Counted from the first letter of the stretch, positions 1-9,537 are shown. The stretch is 64,000 nucleotides of DNA from Enterobacteriaceae bacterium LSJC7 (GCA_000302695.1 AMFN01000004.1:186001-250000), one strand, 5' to 3'. A program made the numbers and translations. The notes: generated from the letters alone by a model not told the origin.

Positions 1-745
1 CGACACGCTTCTTATCCATAAACTCTCTGATAATAATCGTATTTTGGTTATCAACCATCGTAGTCCACATCGAAAGCACCACAACATAGAGTTTTTCCCA
101 GCCCTGTTCTCCAGTCTGGGATTTCCAGCGATTGAGCAGCGCGCTGACGCCGTCGTACTGCGCTTGCCCGGCAACGAGCATATTGACAGTGATATCGTCG
201 TGTATCCGTGCGGCAAAACGTTCGTAGCTCTCCATGCTGAACCAGCCGTCTGCAATCGACATATCGATAAACCGCAGGGCATTACCCAGAATGCGCAGGC
301 TGGCTGATTTGGCTTTGTGTGGAAGGTCCGTATCGTCAATATTTTCCTGCGCTTTAGCAAGTACGGCACGGAAGGCTTGCAGCTCGGGGATCCACGCAGT
401 GACCTCCGGTTTTTTCAGATACGGTGCAATGATGGTGTAGATACCCAGTGGGATGTGACTGACCGATTTTGCCAGTTCAAATACCACGGAAATCGGCCTG
501 ACCGTTTCCCGAACCCCCTGGTGAATAAACGTATAAGTACCGCCCCAGTCATCGTTGTTAACTACGATTACCGGATCCAGATGGGGCAGAAGTGCTGCTT
601 TCATCTTTTTGTAATTAGCTTGCATGGCGGTATCTATTGCTATTACCGCATTACGATTCTGTACGTTGATATCAGACTGGAAGGCGACCATATCAACATC
701 ATGGCTATCAATCCTTTTTTCTTCGCGTCTCATCACTTTTTCCAT
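1..745 (-). CDS. Hypothetical protein, 3' end outside the window
   Basis: An open frame on the minus strand starts at the ATG at 745 and stays open to the window edge, giving at least 248 residues (begins MEKVMRREEKRIDSHDVDMV). It looks soluble: I see no signal peptide and no clear membrane segment. Near the visible end is an aromatic-rich stretch (GWEKLYVVVLSMW). I do not recognise the family and assign no function. The ribosome binding site is weak, so the exact start is uncertain; an in-frame ATG lies four codons further in. Its base composition looks more AT-rich than the core genes to the right, and it sits in the segment that replaces orn/glyVXY of E. coli, which fits acquired DNA. The overlapping plus-strand frames here are shorter and look random. 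Confidence 0.65.
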   Translation of the reverse strand, partial: MEKVMRREEKRIDSHDVDMVAFQSDINVQNRNAVIAIDTAMQANYKKMKAALLPHLDPVIVVNNDDWGGTYTFIHQGVRETVRPISVVFELAKSVSHIPLGIYTIIAPYLKKPEVTAWIPELQAFRAVLAKAQENIDDTDLPHKAKSASLRILGNALRFIDMSIADGWFSMESYERFAARIHDDITVNMLVAGQAQYDGVSALLNRWKSQTGEQGWEKLYVVVLSMWTTMVDNQNTIIIREFMDKKRV

Positions 746-934
746 TTTATCAGAAGGTTATTTTAATTAATTAAATACATAGCTGGCGGGGAAATATATC
801 CAGAGGCGATTTAGGCCAGGGTGCTTTTTATTTTCCCTGCAACTATTGTCAGGGTGTTCAGTCATCTTTCACTATGAGGATGGAAGACAAGATATGTTAA
901 GATTGAGCCAAATTAAGTCGCATAAGAGTGGTAT

Positions 935-1885
935 ATGGCACAGACAATTGCCGTCATCGCTTTTGAAGGAGTGAGTCCTTTCCATTTATCGGTTCCCTGC
1001 ATTGTTTTTGGGGACGATTTACTGAAGCTTGGTGCTCCGCGCTATAACGTACTCATTTGCGCTGAGAAACCGGGACTTGTGCGCACGATGTCCGGTTTTG
1101 ATATTAATATCCAGCACGATTTCAGTGCCCTGGCGTCTGCGGATACCATTATCATGCCTGCCTGGCGTGATATTGCCCAGGCGCCTCCCGAACCGTTGTT
1201 GCAGGCATTGCGCGATGCCCACGCGCACGGCACCCGGTTAGTGGGTCTGTGCCTCGGTTCTTTTGTTCTGGCTAAAGCGGGGTTGCTGGATGGGCGCAGA
1301 GCCTCCACTCACTGGGCCTGGCAGCAGGAATTTGAGGAAGCCTTTCAGCACGTCACTCTCGATAAAAATGCGCTGTATGTTGAAGATGGCAACATTATTA
1401 CCTCCGCAGGTACCGCAGCGGCCATTGATTGCTGCTTGCATCTGATTCGCCGGGATCAGGGCGCGGAAATTGCTAATCGGATAGCACGGCGGCTGGTTGT
1501 GGCCCCGCACCGTCATGGTGGGCAGGCTCAATACATCGAAAAACCCCTTCCCCCGTCTGGAACGGTTGACCGGCTGTCGGGGATTCTGGCGTGGGTGCTG
1601 GAACATCTGGATGAACCGCATACCCTGGAAAGCCTGGCAAATCATGCCCATATGAGCGTGCGCAGCTTTACCCGGCATTTTCGCAAGAAAACGGGGACCA
1701 CCCTGACACAGTGGTTACTCAACCATCGTCTTCAGCGCGCCCAACGTCTGCTTGAAACCGGTAACTGTTCGATTGACGTGGTCGCGGAGCAGGCCGGGTT
1801 TTCGTCGATGGTGTCGTTTCGGCAACACTTTACCAGGGCGTTTTCTATCCCGCCAGGCCACTACCGAAAGCAGTTTCATTCCTGA
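935..1885 (+). CDS. GlxA-family transcriptional regulator (DJ-1/PfpI domain plus AraC helix-turn-helix)
   Basis: This 316-residue protein has the two-part layout of GlxA-type regulators. Residues ~5-175 form a DJ-1/PfpI-like, class I amidotransferase-type domain with the nucleophile-elbow-like motif LVGLCLGSFVLAKAGLLDGR. Residues ~210-312 form a double AraC/XylS helix-turn-helix (SLANHAHMSVRSFTRHFRK and VAEQAGFSSMVSFRQHF). The length is normal for the family. The N-terminal domain usually senses a small molecule rather than acting as an enzyme. The gene precedes the isochorismatase-family hydrolase by 137 bp on the same strand. Such regulators often sit beside a hydrolase they control, so it may be a local activator. 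The ligand cannot be told from sequence. Confidence 0.85.
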   Translation: MAQTIAVIAFEGVSPFHLSVPCIVFGDDLLKLGAPRYNVLICAEKPGLVRTMSGFDINIQHDFSALASADTIIMPAWRDIAQAPPEPLLQALRDAHAHGTRLVGLCLGSFVLAKAGLLDGRRASTHWAWQQEFEEAFQHVTLDKNALYVEDGNIITSAGTAAAIDCCLHLIRRDQGAEIANRIARRLVVAPHRHGGQAQYIEKPLPPSGTVDRLSGILAWVLEHLDEPHTLESLANHAHMSVRSFTRHFRKKTGTTLTQWLLNHRLQRAQRLLETGNCSIDVVAEQAGFSSMVSFRQHFTRAFSIPPGHYRKQFHS

Positions 1886-2022
1886 ACGTTGTCATAACGC
1901 CCTGTTCAGGCGGCTCTCTGTTGGCCGGATTTCATCAAATGTTGGCTTCAGGCACTCTTACGGCGAAAAATAAAAATGACCAGGATTGGGTGGCTTATTT
2001 CATTAAACAAGGTGAAGACAAT

Positions 2023-2640
2023 ATGCAACACCCAACTATCCGCGCTATCGCTGGTGCTGGTGCGCCTCAGAGCATCCATGCGGGCAAAACAGCGTTGCTG
2101 GTTATCGACTTTCAGAATGAATATTTTCACGGCAGATTACCCGTTCCTGACGCTGCAACGGCGCTCGGCAATACGAAGCGTTTGATTGCTCGTGCAGACG
2201 CCGAAGGCATGGCGGTCTTTCATGTACAGCATATTACCCCAGCCGGTAGCCCGGTCTTTGCTGAGGGTAGCAGCGCGGCGGCGATCCATTCTGATATCCA
2301 GCCTGGCGCGTTGCATCACATCGTACAGAAATCGTCGGTCAGCGTTTTTCCAACGACCGACATTGACCAGCAGCTTAAGAAAAGGGGGATCGACACTCTG
2401 CTCATCTCTGGTTTGATGACGCATGCCTGTGTTGCCGGTGCTGCTCGCGACGCTGTGCCGCTTGGCTACAATGTCATTGTTATAGACGATGCCTGTGCGA
2501 CGCGAGCGCTTGATTGCTCAGATAAAAATACCGTTGCACATGATGTACTCCATCGCGCCGCGCTGGCATCTATCGACGATACCTTCGGCGACATTATGAC
2601 GACCGACGAAGTTCTGAGCCTGTCATGGAAGGCTGCGTAA
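2023..2640 (+). CDS. Isochorismatase-family cysteine hydrolase
   Basis: I chose the ATG at 2023 (MQHPTIRAIAG), which follows a good ribosome binding site (AAGGTG), over upstream in-frame starts; it gives 205 residues. The isochorismatase/nicotinamidase fold is clear: the catalytic Asp in ALLVIDFQNEYF, a Lys in VQKSSVSVF, and the nucleophilic Cys in SGLMTHACVAGAARDA. Members hydrolyse amides, ureido compounds or isochorismate, and the sequence does not say which. Together with the GlxA-type regulator just upstream it probably forms a small accessory catabolic or detoxification unit. The gene ends where the DnaA-box-rich non-coding stretch begins. Confidence 0.85.
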   Translation: MQHPTIRAIAGAGAPQSIHAGKTALLVIDFQNEYFHGRLPVPDAATALGNTKRLIARADAEGMAVFHVQHITPAGSPVFAEGSSAAAIHSDIQPGALHHIVQKSSVSVFPTTDIDQQLKKRGIDTLLISGLMTHACVAGAARDAVPLGYNVIVIDDACATRALDCSDKNTVAHDVLHRAALASIDDTFGDIMTTDEVLSLSWKAA

Positions 2641-3118
2641 GCGAGTGACGACAAGTGTGAATATGGCCAGCCAGGGAAGCATGCTGATAATTCGGTAAAA
2701 TAACCGACATGACGCATGGTAATCGCAGGTCGATCGAATTTGATCGGCCTGTTTTTCATTCCTCTGTTGTCAGGGGGAGAGCTATCGTATAGAATCCGCG
2801 GCCTGCATACGATCCTGGGGCTGGAAACGCCGCGCTGGATCCGGCATACCTCTTCTCATCTCAACGCGTTTTCTGGGCGCTTATGCACATCGCACTCCTT
2901 GATTTTCAGCGCGATGCAGACATTTGTGAACAGAGTTATCCACAGGCTGGATTTTTTTGTGACACACCTTTTTATAGCGGGTCTTTTTGCGCTATTTGTC
3001 TATCTTTATGTTTTATATAGAAATAATATCATTTCAAAATGCTATGGCGATCGCTTGACGAATTTTTGCGTGTTGAATGACAACGGTTTTTTATTTTTAT
3101 ACACACGTTGTGGATATA
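2641..3118. other. datA: Non-coding region with clustered DnaA boxes, probable datA counterpart
   Basis: This 478-bp gap contains five 9-mers that match or nearly match the DnaA box TTATNCACA. On the plus strand they are TTATGCACA (2881-2889), TTATCCACA (2936-2944) and TTATACACA (3097-3105). On the minus strand they are ATATTCACA (2656-2664) and ATATCCACA (3109-3117), each one mismatch from consensus. Between the second and third plus-strand boxes lies an AT-rich stretch (about 2999-3040). In E. coli the DnaA-titrating locus datA lies beside queG and carries five DnaA boxes with an IHF site between boxes 2 and 3. Position and content agree with that. I found no convincing IHF consensus. The frame at 2716-3156 looks like chance. 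Confidence 0.65.
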
Positions 3119-4258
3119 TCAGGCATCGCGCGGTAACCCTTTCTCAATTGCCCTGACCAAACGTAATTGTTTTGGCGGCTGAACCGCGATCCCTTGCGCG
3201 TTTCGGCGTTCGATCTGTTGCGCAATCGCCCAGTCAATGTGTTCGTCCAGAAGCGGGTGCTCACTTTTTCTACTCTCAAGTGCCACCAGATTGGCTTCGT
3301 CCCAGGGCGCGTTACCCAGTGCGACAGCAATGTTACGCAACCAGCGCAGATGCCCGATGCGACGAATCGGCGATCCTTCCGTCACTTTCAGGAATTTTTC
3401 TTCGCTCCAGCTGAAAAGCTCAATGAGTTGTGGTGCGTGCAGCGCCTGGCGCGGGCTGAAATCGCCTTCGTCGGTCAGCTGCGAGAAACGGTTCCAGGGG
3501 CAGATAAGCTGGCAGTCGTCACAGCCGTAAATACGGTTGCCCATCAGTGGGCGAAGTTCTTCGGGAATAGCGCCCTCAAGCTCAATGGTCAGATAGGAGA
3601 TGCACCGGCGGGCATCCACTACGTAAGGCTCGACAATGGCCCCCGTCGGGCAGGTGGTCATGCAGGCCACGCAGCGACCGCAATTTTCTTCCACCGGACC
3701 ATCAACCGGTAGCGGCAAATCAATCAACAGCTCACCGAGAAAAAAGAACGAACCGGCGTCACGGCTGAGGATGAGTGAGTGTTTACCTGTCCAGCCCAGA
3801 CCGGCCTTTTCGGCTAATGGGCGCTCAAGAAGGGGCGCAGAATCGACAAAAGGTCTAAAATTCAACGAAGCACAGTGCTGCTGGATAGCGTCACCCAGCT
3901 TTTTGAGCCTGTTTCGCAATAATTTATGATAATCGCGCCCCAGCGCGTAGCGGCTGACGTAGCCCAGATGCGGGTTTTTTAGCGTGCTGGCAAAGGCAGC
4001 GTTGGCAGGCAGGTAATTCATACGCACGCTGATGACGCGCAGCGTGCCGGGCTGTAGCTCGTGAGGTCTGGCGCGCATCATACCGTGGCGCGCCATCCAT
4101 TCCATCTCGCCGTGGTATTGTTTGTCCAGCCACGCCTGGAGCATGGGCTCGCTGGCGCGAAGATCGGTATCCGTAATACCGACCTGCTGAAAGCCGAGCT
4201 CCTTGCCCCATTGCTTAATATTTTGCGCTAACTGGTTGAGATTAAGGGGCTGTGACAT
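3119..4258 (-). CDS. queG: Epoxyqueuosine reductase QueG
   Basis: QueG performs the last step of queuosine synthesis, reducing epoxyqueuosine to queuosine in the wobble position of tRNAs for Asp, Asn, His and Tyr. It uses cobalamin and two [4Fe-4S] clusters. The 379-residue protein closely matches E. coli QueG along its length. Two ferredoxin-type cluster motifs are visible at residues ~197-210 (CGRCVACMTTCPTGAI) and ~250 (CDDCQLICPW). The C-terminal HEAT-like part (IRRIGHLRWLRNIAVALG) is present. Its ATG overlaps the ATG of the divergent nnr gene inside one CATG, so each gene's promoter must lie within the other's coding region. Confidence 0.96.
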   Translation of the reverse strand: MSQPLNLNQLAQNIKQWGKELGFQQVGITDTDLRASEPMLQAWLDKQYHGEMEWMARHGMMRARPHELQPGTLRVISVRMNYLPANAAFASTLKNPHLGYVSRYALGRDYHKLLRNRLKKLGDAIQQHCASLNFRPFVDSAPLLERPLAEKAGLGWTGKHSLILSRDAGSFFFLGELLIDLPLPVDGPVEENCGRCVACMTTCPTGAIVEPYVVDARRCISYLTIELEGAIPEELRPLMGNRIYGCDDCQLICPWNRFSQLTDEGDFSPRQALHAPQLIELFSWSEEKFLKVTEGSPIRRIGHLRWLRNIAVALGNAPWDEANLVALESRKSEHPLLDEHIDWAIAQQIERRNAQGIAVQPPKQLRLVRAIEKGLPRDA

Positions 4259-5768
4259 GACGGACCATAACCTGGAAAAGAACGTCGCAAGTATACCACA
4301 TCAGGTCTGGCCTGCGGACTGGCTGCGCGAGGCAGAAAAAGAGGCTGCCGATGCGCTGGGCCTGACGTTATACGAACTGATGCAGCGCGCGGGCGAGGCC
4401 GCCTTTCAGGTTGCGCGATATGCCTTTCCGGCAAGTCGTCACTGGCTCATTTTGTGCGGCCACGGCAACAACGGTGGCGATGGTTACGTGGTGGCGCGCC
4501 GGGCGCTGGCAGAAGGCATTCAGGTGACGCTGCTGGCCCAGGAAAGTGATAAACCACTGCCGCCGCAGGCCGACGCTGCACGCACGGCATGGCTTGACGC
4601 AGGCGGCACTATCCATGCTCCCACTATTCCCTGGCCGCAAGGCATTGACCTGATTGTGGACGGGCTGCTGGGCACCGGCCTTAAGAGTGCGCCGCGCGCC
4701 GTCGTGGAGCAGCTTATTGAACACGCCAATGCCCATCCCGCGCCGGTTATCGCACTCGATGTGCCGTCGGGCCTGCTGGCACAAACGGGGGCCACGCCGG
4801 GGGCGGTGATACATGCGCGTCATACCGTGACGTTTATCGCGCTAAAGCCCGGTTTGCTTACCGGTAAAGCGCGGGATGTGGTGGGGCAACTGCATCATCA
4901 TGCGCTGGGGCTTGAGCCGTGGCTACAGGCCCAGCGTGCGCCACTAGCAAGATTTGATACACAGTCGTTGAGCGGCTGGTTAGCGCCGCGCAGACCGACG
5001 GCCCATAAGGGCGACCACGGACGGCTGGTGATTATTGGCGGCGACAACGGGACCGCGGGCGCTATTCGTATGACCGGTGAGGCGGCGCTGCGCGCGGGTG
5101 CCGGACTGGTGCGCGTGCTGACGCGCGCAGAGAACATCGCGCCACTGCTGACGGCACGCCCGGAGTTGATGGTGCATGAAATGACGCCCGATGCGCTGGA
5201 TGAGAGCCTGGAATGGGCCGATGTAGTGGCGATAGGCCCCGGTCTTGGGCAGCAAAGCTGGGGCAAAAAGGCGCTGCAAAAGGTCGAGAATTTCCGCAAA
5301 CCGATGCTGTGGGATGCCGACGCGCTCAACCTGCTGGCAATCAACCCCGATAAACGTCAGAATCGAATTATTACGCCGCATCCCGGCGAGGCTGCGCGAC
5401 TACTCAATTGCAGCATCGCAGAGGTTGAAAACGATCGCTTTTCTGCCGCCGGGCGTCTGGTAAAACGCTACGGTGGCTGTGTGGTGCTCAAAGGGGCCGG
5501 CAGCCTGATTGCCTGCGACGATGGGCGTATGGGCATTGCGGATGTCGGCAATGCTGGCATGGCAAGTGGTGGCATGGGAGACGTGCTCTCCGGTATCATC
5601 GCGGCCCTGCTGGCGCAACGGCTTGAAATGTATGATGCTGCCTGCGCAGGCTGTGTGGCGCACGGTGCGGCGGCCGACAAACTGGCGCGGCGCGCGGGAA
5701 CCCGCGGCATGCTGGCAAGTGATGTCGTAAACGAGCTTTACGCTTTTGTTAACCCGGATGTGAACTGA
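4257..5768 (+). CDS. nnr: Bifunctional NAD(P)H-hydrate epimerase / ADP-dependent NAD(P)H-hydrate dehydratase
   Basis: Nnr (YjeF) repairs damaged nicotinamide cofactors. The N-terminal domain (~20-215) epimerises R- and S-NAD(P)HX, with motif CGHGNNGGDGYVVARRAL. The C-terminal ribokinase-like domain (~235-495) dehydrates S-NAD(P)HX using ADP, with motifs GDHGRLVIIGGDNGTAGA and NAGMASGGMGDVLSGI. I start at the ATG at 4257 (MTDHNLEKNVASIPHQ), which aligns with the E. coli start; the frame is open further upstream but only inside queG. The protein is 503 residues. It is the first gene of the long nnr-tsaE-amiB-mutL-miaA-hfq-hflX-hflK-hflC run and ends 6 bp before tsaE. Confidence 0.95.
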   Translation: MTDHNLEKNVASIPHQVWPADWLREAEKEAADALGLTLYELMQRAGEAAFQVARYAFPASRHWLILCGHGNNGGDGYVVARRALAEGIQVTLLAQESDKPLPPQADAARTAWLDAGGTIHAPTIPWPQGIDLIVDGLLGTGLKSAPRAVVEQLIEHANAHPAPVIALDVPSGLLAQTGATPGAVIHARHTVTFIALKPGLLTGKARDVVGQLHHHALGLEPWLQAQRAPLARFDTQSLSGWLAPRRPTAHKGDHGRLVIIGGDNGTAGAIRMTGEAALRAGAGLVRVLTRAENIAPLLTARPELMVHEMTPDALDESLEWADVVAIGPGLGQQSWGKKALQKVENFRKPMLWDADALNLLAINPDKRQNRIITPHPGEAARLLNCSIAEVENDRFSAAGRLVKRYGGCVVLKGAGSLIACDDGRMGIADVGNAGMASGGMGDVLSGIIAALLAQRLEMYDAACAGCVAHGAAADKLARRAGTRGMLASDVVNELYAFVNPDVN

Positions 5769-5774
5769 CTGACC

Positions 5775-6236
5775 ATGATGAACCGCGTTATTTCTCTTCC
5801 CGATGAATCTGCAACGCTCGCGTTAGGCGAGCGTCTGGCACAGGCCTGTCAGGGCTCGGCCGTTTTCTGGCTGTATGGCGACCTGGGCGCGGGGAAAACC
5901 ACCTTCAGCCGCGGCTTTTTGCAGGCGTTAGGGCATAAAGGCAATGTGAAAAGCCCGACTTACACGCTGGTGGAGCCTTATGCGCTGGATAACCTCACGG
6001 TTTATCACTTTGATCTTTATCGTCTTGCGGACCCGGAAGAGCTGGAGTTCATGGGGATCCGCGATTACTTTGCCCATGATGCCATCTGCCTGGTCGAATG
6101 GCCGCAGCAGGGCGCTGGGGTATTACCTGACCCGGATGTTGAAATCCATTTGAGTTACCAGGCGCAGGGCCGTGAGGCATTGCTGAAAGCCGTTTCCCAG
6201 GCAGGGGAGTCACTGCTGTCGCGTCTGGCCGGATAA
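5775..6236 (+). CDS. tsaE: tRNA threonylcarbamoyladenosine biosynthesis ATPase TsaE
   Basis: TsaE (YjeE) works with TsaB, TsaC and TsaD to make the universal t6A37 modification of tRNAs that read ANN codons. The 153-residue protein has a Walker A loop ([14 protein letters not shown], residues ~36-49), the family motif [10 protein letters not shown], and the Walker B-like region VYHFDLYRL. These match E. coli TsaE closely and the length is normal. It lies between nnr (6 bp) and amiB (14 bp), so it is probably cotranscribed with both. Start ATG ATG AAC: the first is used here, but the second is equally possible. Confidence 0.95.
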   Translation: MMNRVISLPDESATLALGERLAQACQGSAVFWLYGDLGAGKTTFSRGFLQALGHKGNVKSPTYTLVEPYALDNLTVYHFDLYRLADPEELEFMGIRDYFAHDAICLVEWPQQGAGVLPDPDVEIHLSYQAQGREALLKAVSQAGESLLSRLAG

Positions 6237-6250
6237 CAGGAAGACGGAAA

Positions 6251-7585
6251 ATGTATTGCGCTAAAAGTGGCTTAATCGCTGCACTGCTGGTGCTGTGCGC
6301 ACCGCTGTATGCGGCCAATTTGTCTGATATCCGCGTCTCCAACGGTGATGCGCAGGCGCGTATTACCTTTAGCTTCTCGGGGGACCCGGAATACACGTTC
6401 ACTGAGCAAAATGCCCGCACGGTGGCACTTGATATCCGCCAGAGCGGCGTGATTCAGGGGCTGCCGTTGCAGTTCAGCGGCGAGAACCTGGTGAAAAGCA
6501 TTCGCTCCGGGCAAACCGGCGACCCGCAGTCGCTGCGACTGTTAGTGGATCTCACGCAAAACGGAAAAACTCGTGCGGTGAAACAACGCAGTGGTGACGG
6601 TTATCTGGTGGTTTTTACCATTAACGCCGACGCCCCGCCGCCGCCTTCGCCGCCCCCGGTGGTGGCGCAGCGAGCGCCTGCTCCTGTACCGCAGCCGGTA
6701 AAGCCGCGTGAACCGGCGCGCAACCCGTTCAGCAGCCCCAGCGAGCGCACGACGGCTGTAGTGAGCACTAACACCGCAGTGCGCCCTGCACAGGCGCGTA
6801 GCGCCGCCGTTTCATCTGAGCAGGTGATTGTGGCTATTGATGCCGGACACGGCGGCCAGGATCCCGGTGCGATTGGCGCAGGCGGCACCAAAGAGAAAAA
6901 CGTCACTATCGCTATTGCCCGTAAGCTCAAAACCATGCTCAATGCAGACCCGATGTTTAAGGGCGTGCTGACGCGCGACGGCGACTATTTTATTTCGGTG
7001 ATGGGCCGCTCCGATGTGGCGCGCCGCCAGAATGCCAACCTGTTGGTGTCTATCCACGCTGACGCGGCGCCGAACCGCGAGGCGACCGGGGCTTCCGTGT
7101 GGGTGTTGTCTAACCGGCGGGCTAACACAGAAATGGCGGGTTGGCTGGAGCAGCATGAGAAGCAGTCTGAACTGCTCGGCGGTGCGGGCGACGTGCTGGC
7201 AAATAGCCAGGCTGACCCGTATTTGAGCCAGGCAGTGCTGGATTTACAGTTCGGTCATTCGCAGCGCGTCGGCTATGATGTTGCCACCAGCGTGCTCGGC
7301 CAGCTACAAAACGTGGGGTCGCTGCACAAACGCCGCCCGGAGCATGCAAGCCTTGGCGTGTTGCGTTCGCCGGATATTCCGTCGCTGCTGGTGGAAACCG
7401 GGTTTATCAGCAACGGTTCAGAAGAGCGGATGCTGGCGAGCGACACTTTCCAGCAGCGTATCGCCGAGTCGATTTACCTTGGCTTGCGTAACTATTTTAT
7501 TGCCAATCCACTACAGATGGCACCGCCGTCTGATAGCGCACCGCAAACGGCCAGCGCCGCCGGTCCGTTAGTGGGCGCTAACTAA
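6251..7585 (+). CDS. amiB: N-acetylmuramoyl-L-alanine amidase AmiB
   Basis: AmiB is a periplasmic zinc amidase that cleaves septal peptidoglycan so daughter cells can separate; in E. coli it is activated by EnvC. The 444-residue protein has a Sec signal peptide (residues 1-~21, ending LYAA), an AMIN domain that targets the septum (~22-125), a proline-rich linker, and an Amidase_3 domain (~192-425). The zinc ligands are visible in [19 protein letters not shown] and SIHADAA, with the catalytic Glu in [10 protein letters not shown]. Like E. coli AmiB it has no obvious C-terminal LysM. It is flanked by tsaE and mutL (20 bp) in the conserved order. Confidence 0.95.
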   Translation: MYCAKSGLIAALLVLCAPLYAANLSDIRVSNGDAQARITFSFSGDPEYTFTEQNARTVALDIRQSGVIQGLPLQFSGENLVKSIRSGQTGDPQSLRLLVDLTQNGKTRAVKQRSGDGYLVVFTINADAPPPPSPPPVVAQRAPAPVPQPVKPREPARNPFSSPSERTTAVVSTNTAVRPAQARSAAVSSEQVIVAIDAGHGGQDPGAIGAGGTKEKNVTIAIARKLKTMLNADPMFKGVLTRDGDYFISVMGRSDVARRQNANLLVSIHADAAPNREATGASVWVLSNRRANTEMAGWLEQHEKQSELLGGAGDVLANSQADPYLSQAVLDLQFGHSQRVGYDVATSVLGQLQNVGSLHKRRPEHASLGVLRSPDIPSLLVETGFISNGSEERMLASDTFQQRIAESIYLGLRNYFIANPLQMAPPSDSAPQTASAAGPLVGAN

Positions 7586-7605
7586 TCACCGCGCAAGGAG
7601 AGAGA

Positions 7606-9537
7606 ATGCCAATTCAGATCTTACCGCCTCAGCTTGCTAACCAGATCGCCGCAGGCGAAGTGGTGGAGCGACCCGCGTCGGTGGTGAAAGAGCTGGTAGA
7701 GAACAGCATTGACGCTGGTGCAACGCGCATTGATATCGACATTGAGCGCGGTGGCGCAAAACTTATCCGTATTCGTGATAATGGCTGCGGTATTGGCAAA
7801 GACGAGCTGGCGCTGGCGCTGGCGCGCCACGCGACCAGCAAAATCGCCACGCTGGACGACCTTGAGGCCATTTTAAGCCTGGGTTTTCGCGGAGAAGCGC
7901 TGGCGAGTATCAGTTCAGTCTCACGTTTAACGTTGACCTCACGCACGGCGGAGCAGCAGGAGGCCTGGCAGGCCTACGCTGAAGGGCGCGATATGGCGGT
8001 GACGGTCAAACCGGCTGCCCATCCGCAGGGCACCACGCTCGAAGTGCTGGATTTGTTCTACAACACTCCTGCGCGGCGCAAATTTATGCGCACCGAGAAG
8101 ACCGAGTTTGGGCATATCGACGAAGTGGTGCGCCGCATTGCGCTGGCCCGCTTTGATGTGACCATCAATCTGAACCACAACGGTAAAATGGTTCGCCAGT
8201 ACCGTGCCGTGCCAGAAGGCGGCGCGCGTGAACGCCGCCTCGGGGCCATTTGTGGGACGGCATTTCTTGAACAGGCGCTGGCCATTGAGTGGCAGCATGG
8301 TGACCTGGCCCTGCGCGGCTGGGTGGCTGACCCGGCTGGCACGACTTCCGCACTGGCAGAGACTCAGTACTGCTACGTCAACGGGCGCATGATGCGCGAC
8401 CGCCTGATAAACCACGCTATTCGCCAGGCCTGTGAAGAGAAACTGGGGTCTGACCGCCAGCCCGCCTACGTGCTGTATCTGGATATTGACCCGCACCAGG
8501 TGGATGTGAACGTGCATCCGGCAAAGCATGAAGTGCGTTTTCATCAGTCGCGGTTGGTGCACGATTTTATTTACCAGGGCGTGCTGAGCGTGCTGCAACA
8601 GCAGACGGTGCCGCCGCTGCCGCTGGCAGACGAAAACGGCGCGCCCATTCCCTGCTGGCAGCCGGAAAACCGCGTGGCCGCAGGACAAAACCATTTTGCC
8701 CGCCCGGTCGGGCAGCCGCCTGAGCGCACTCTGGTACCGAGTGAGACGGCGTATCGCGAGCCGCAGGCGGCATCGTTACGTGAGCCGTCTTCCGGCGGCT
8801 ACGGCGCGGGTACTGGTTCGCGCACGCCGCGTGCAAGCGAGGCCAGTTGGCCTAACGCCACGCCGGGCTATCAAAAGCGCCAGGGCGCGCTCTACAGCAA
8901 GTTGCTGGAAACGCCTGACGCTCCTGCGTCAGCGCCGGTATCCCGCACGCAAGCAGAGCGCGTAGAAGAACTGGCTGGACACAGCCAGAGCTTTGGGCGC
9001 GTCCTGACCGTGCTTAAGCCGGATATGGCACTGCTGGAGCGCGATGGGCGGTTGTCGCTACTGGCGCTACCGGTGGCTGAACGCTGGTTGCGCCAGGCGC
9101 AACTGGTGCCGGGCGATGAGAAACTGCGTGCGCAACCGCTTTTGATTCCGGTGCGCCTGAAGCTTGAAAATGCTGAGCTTAAGACGCTGGAGCACTGGCA
9201 GGCCTCGCTTGCGCAAACCGGAGTGGAGTTTGCCATTGATGCACGGCATGTGACGGTTCGCGCGGTGCCTTTACCCTTGCGCCAACAAAATTTACAAAAC
9301 TTGATTCCTGAACTGATAGGCTACTTGGCGCAACAGACTGATAACGATGCAGTACGCATCGCCCAGTGGCTCGCCCGGCATTTGACCAGCGAGCACGGCG
9401 AATGGAGCCATGCACAGGCTATTGCCCTGCTGGCTGACGTAGAGCGTCTTTGTCCGCAGCTGCTGAAGTCACCGCCAGGTGGTTTATTGCAACCTGTTGA
9501 TTTACAACCGGCGATGAACGCCCTGAAGCATGACTGA
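7606..9537 (+). CDS. mutL: DNA mismatch repair protein MutL
   Basis: MutL couples mismatch recognition by MutS to MutH nicking and UvrD unwinding. The 643-residue protein has the N-terminal GHKL ATPase (residues 1-~335) with [24 protein letters not shown] and [16 protein letters not shown] low-complexity linker follows (~340-455), then the C-terminal dimerisation domain. It is about 28 residues longer than E. coli MutL (615), and the extra length lies in the variable linker. The start has a good ribosome binding site (AAGGAGAGAGA). It overlaps miaA by 8 bp, so the two are translationally linked. As in other bacteria with methyl-directed repair, I see no MutL endonuclease motif (DQHAxxE). Confidence 0.95.
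   Translation: MPIQILPPQLANQIAAGEVVERPASVVKELVENSIDAGATRIDIDIERGGAKLIRIRDNGCGIGKDELALALARHATSKIATLDDLEAILSLGFRGEALASISSVSRLTLTSRTAEQQEAWQAYAEGRDMAVTVKPAAHPQGTTLEVLDLFYNTPARRKFMRTEKTEFGHIDEVVRRIALARFDVTINLNHNGKMVRQYRAVPEGGARERRLGAICGTAFLEQALAIEWQHGDLALRGWVADPAGTTSALAETQYCYVNGRMMRDRLINHAIRQACEEKLGSDRQPAYVLYLDIDPHQVDVNVHPAKHEVRFHQSRLVHDFIYQGVLSVLQQQTVPPLPLADENGAPIPCWQPENRVAAGQNHFARPVGQPPERTLVPSETAYREPQAASLREPSSGGYGAGTGSRTPRASEASWPNATPGYQKRQGALYSKLLETPDAPASAPVSRTQAERVEELAGHSQSFGRVLTVLKPDMALLERDGRLSLLALPVAERWLRQAQLVPGDEKLRAQPLLIPVRLKLENAELKTLEHWQASLAQTGVEFAIDARHVTVRAVPLPLRQQNLQNLIPELIGYLAQQTDNDAVRIAQWLARHLTSEHGEWSHAQAIALLADVERLCPQLLKSPPGGLLQPVDLQPAMNALKHD

Noticed and set aside
2999-3040. IHF site between the DnaA boxes
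   Set aside because: The best match I found (from 3027) has about three mismatches to the IHF consensus. It is not good enough to list.
2716-3156. 146-codon plus-strand frame over the DnaA-box region
   Set aside because: No recognisable domain, poor ribosome binding site, and it runs into the end of queG. The region is better explained as non-coding.
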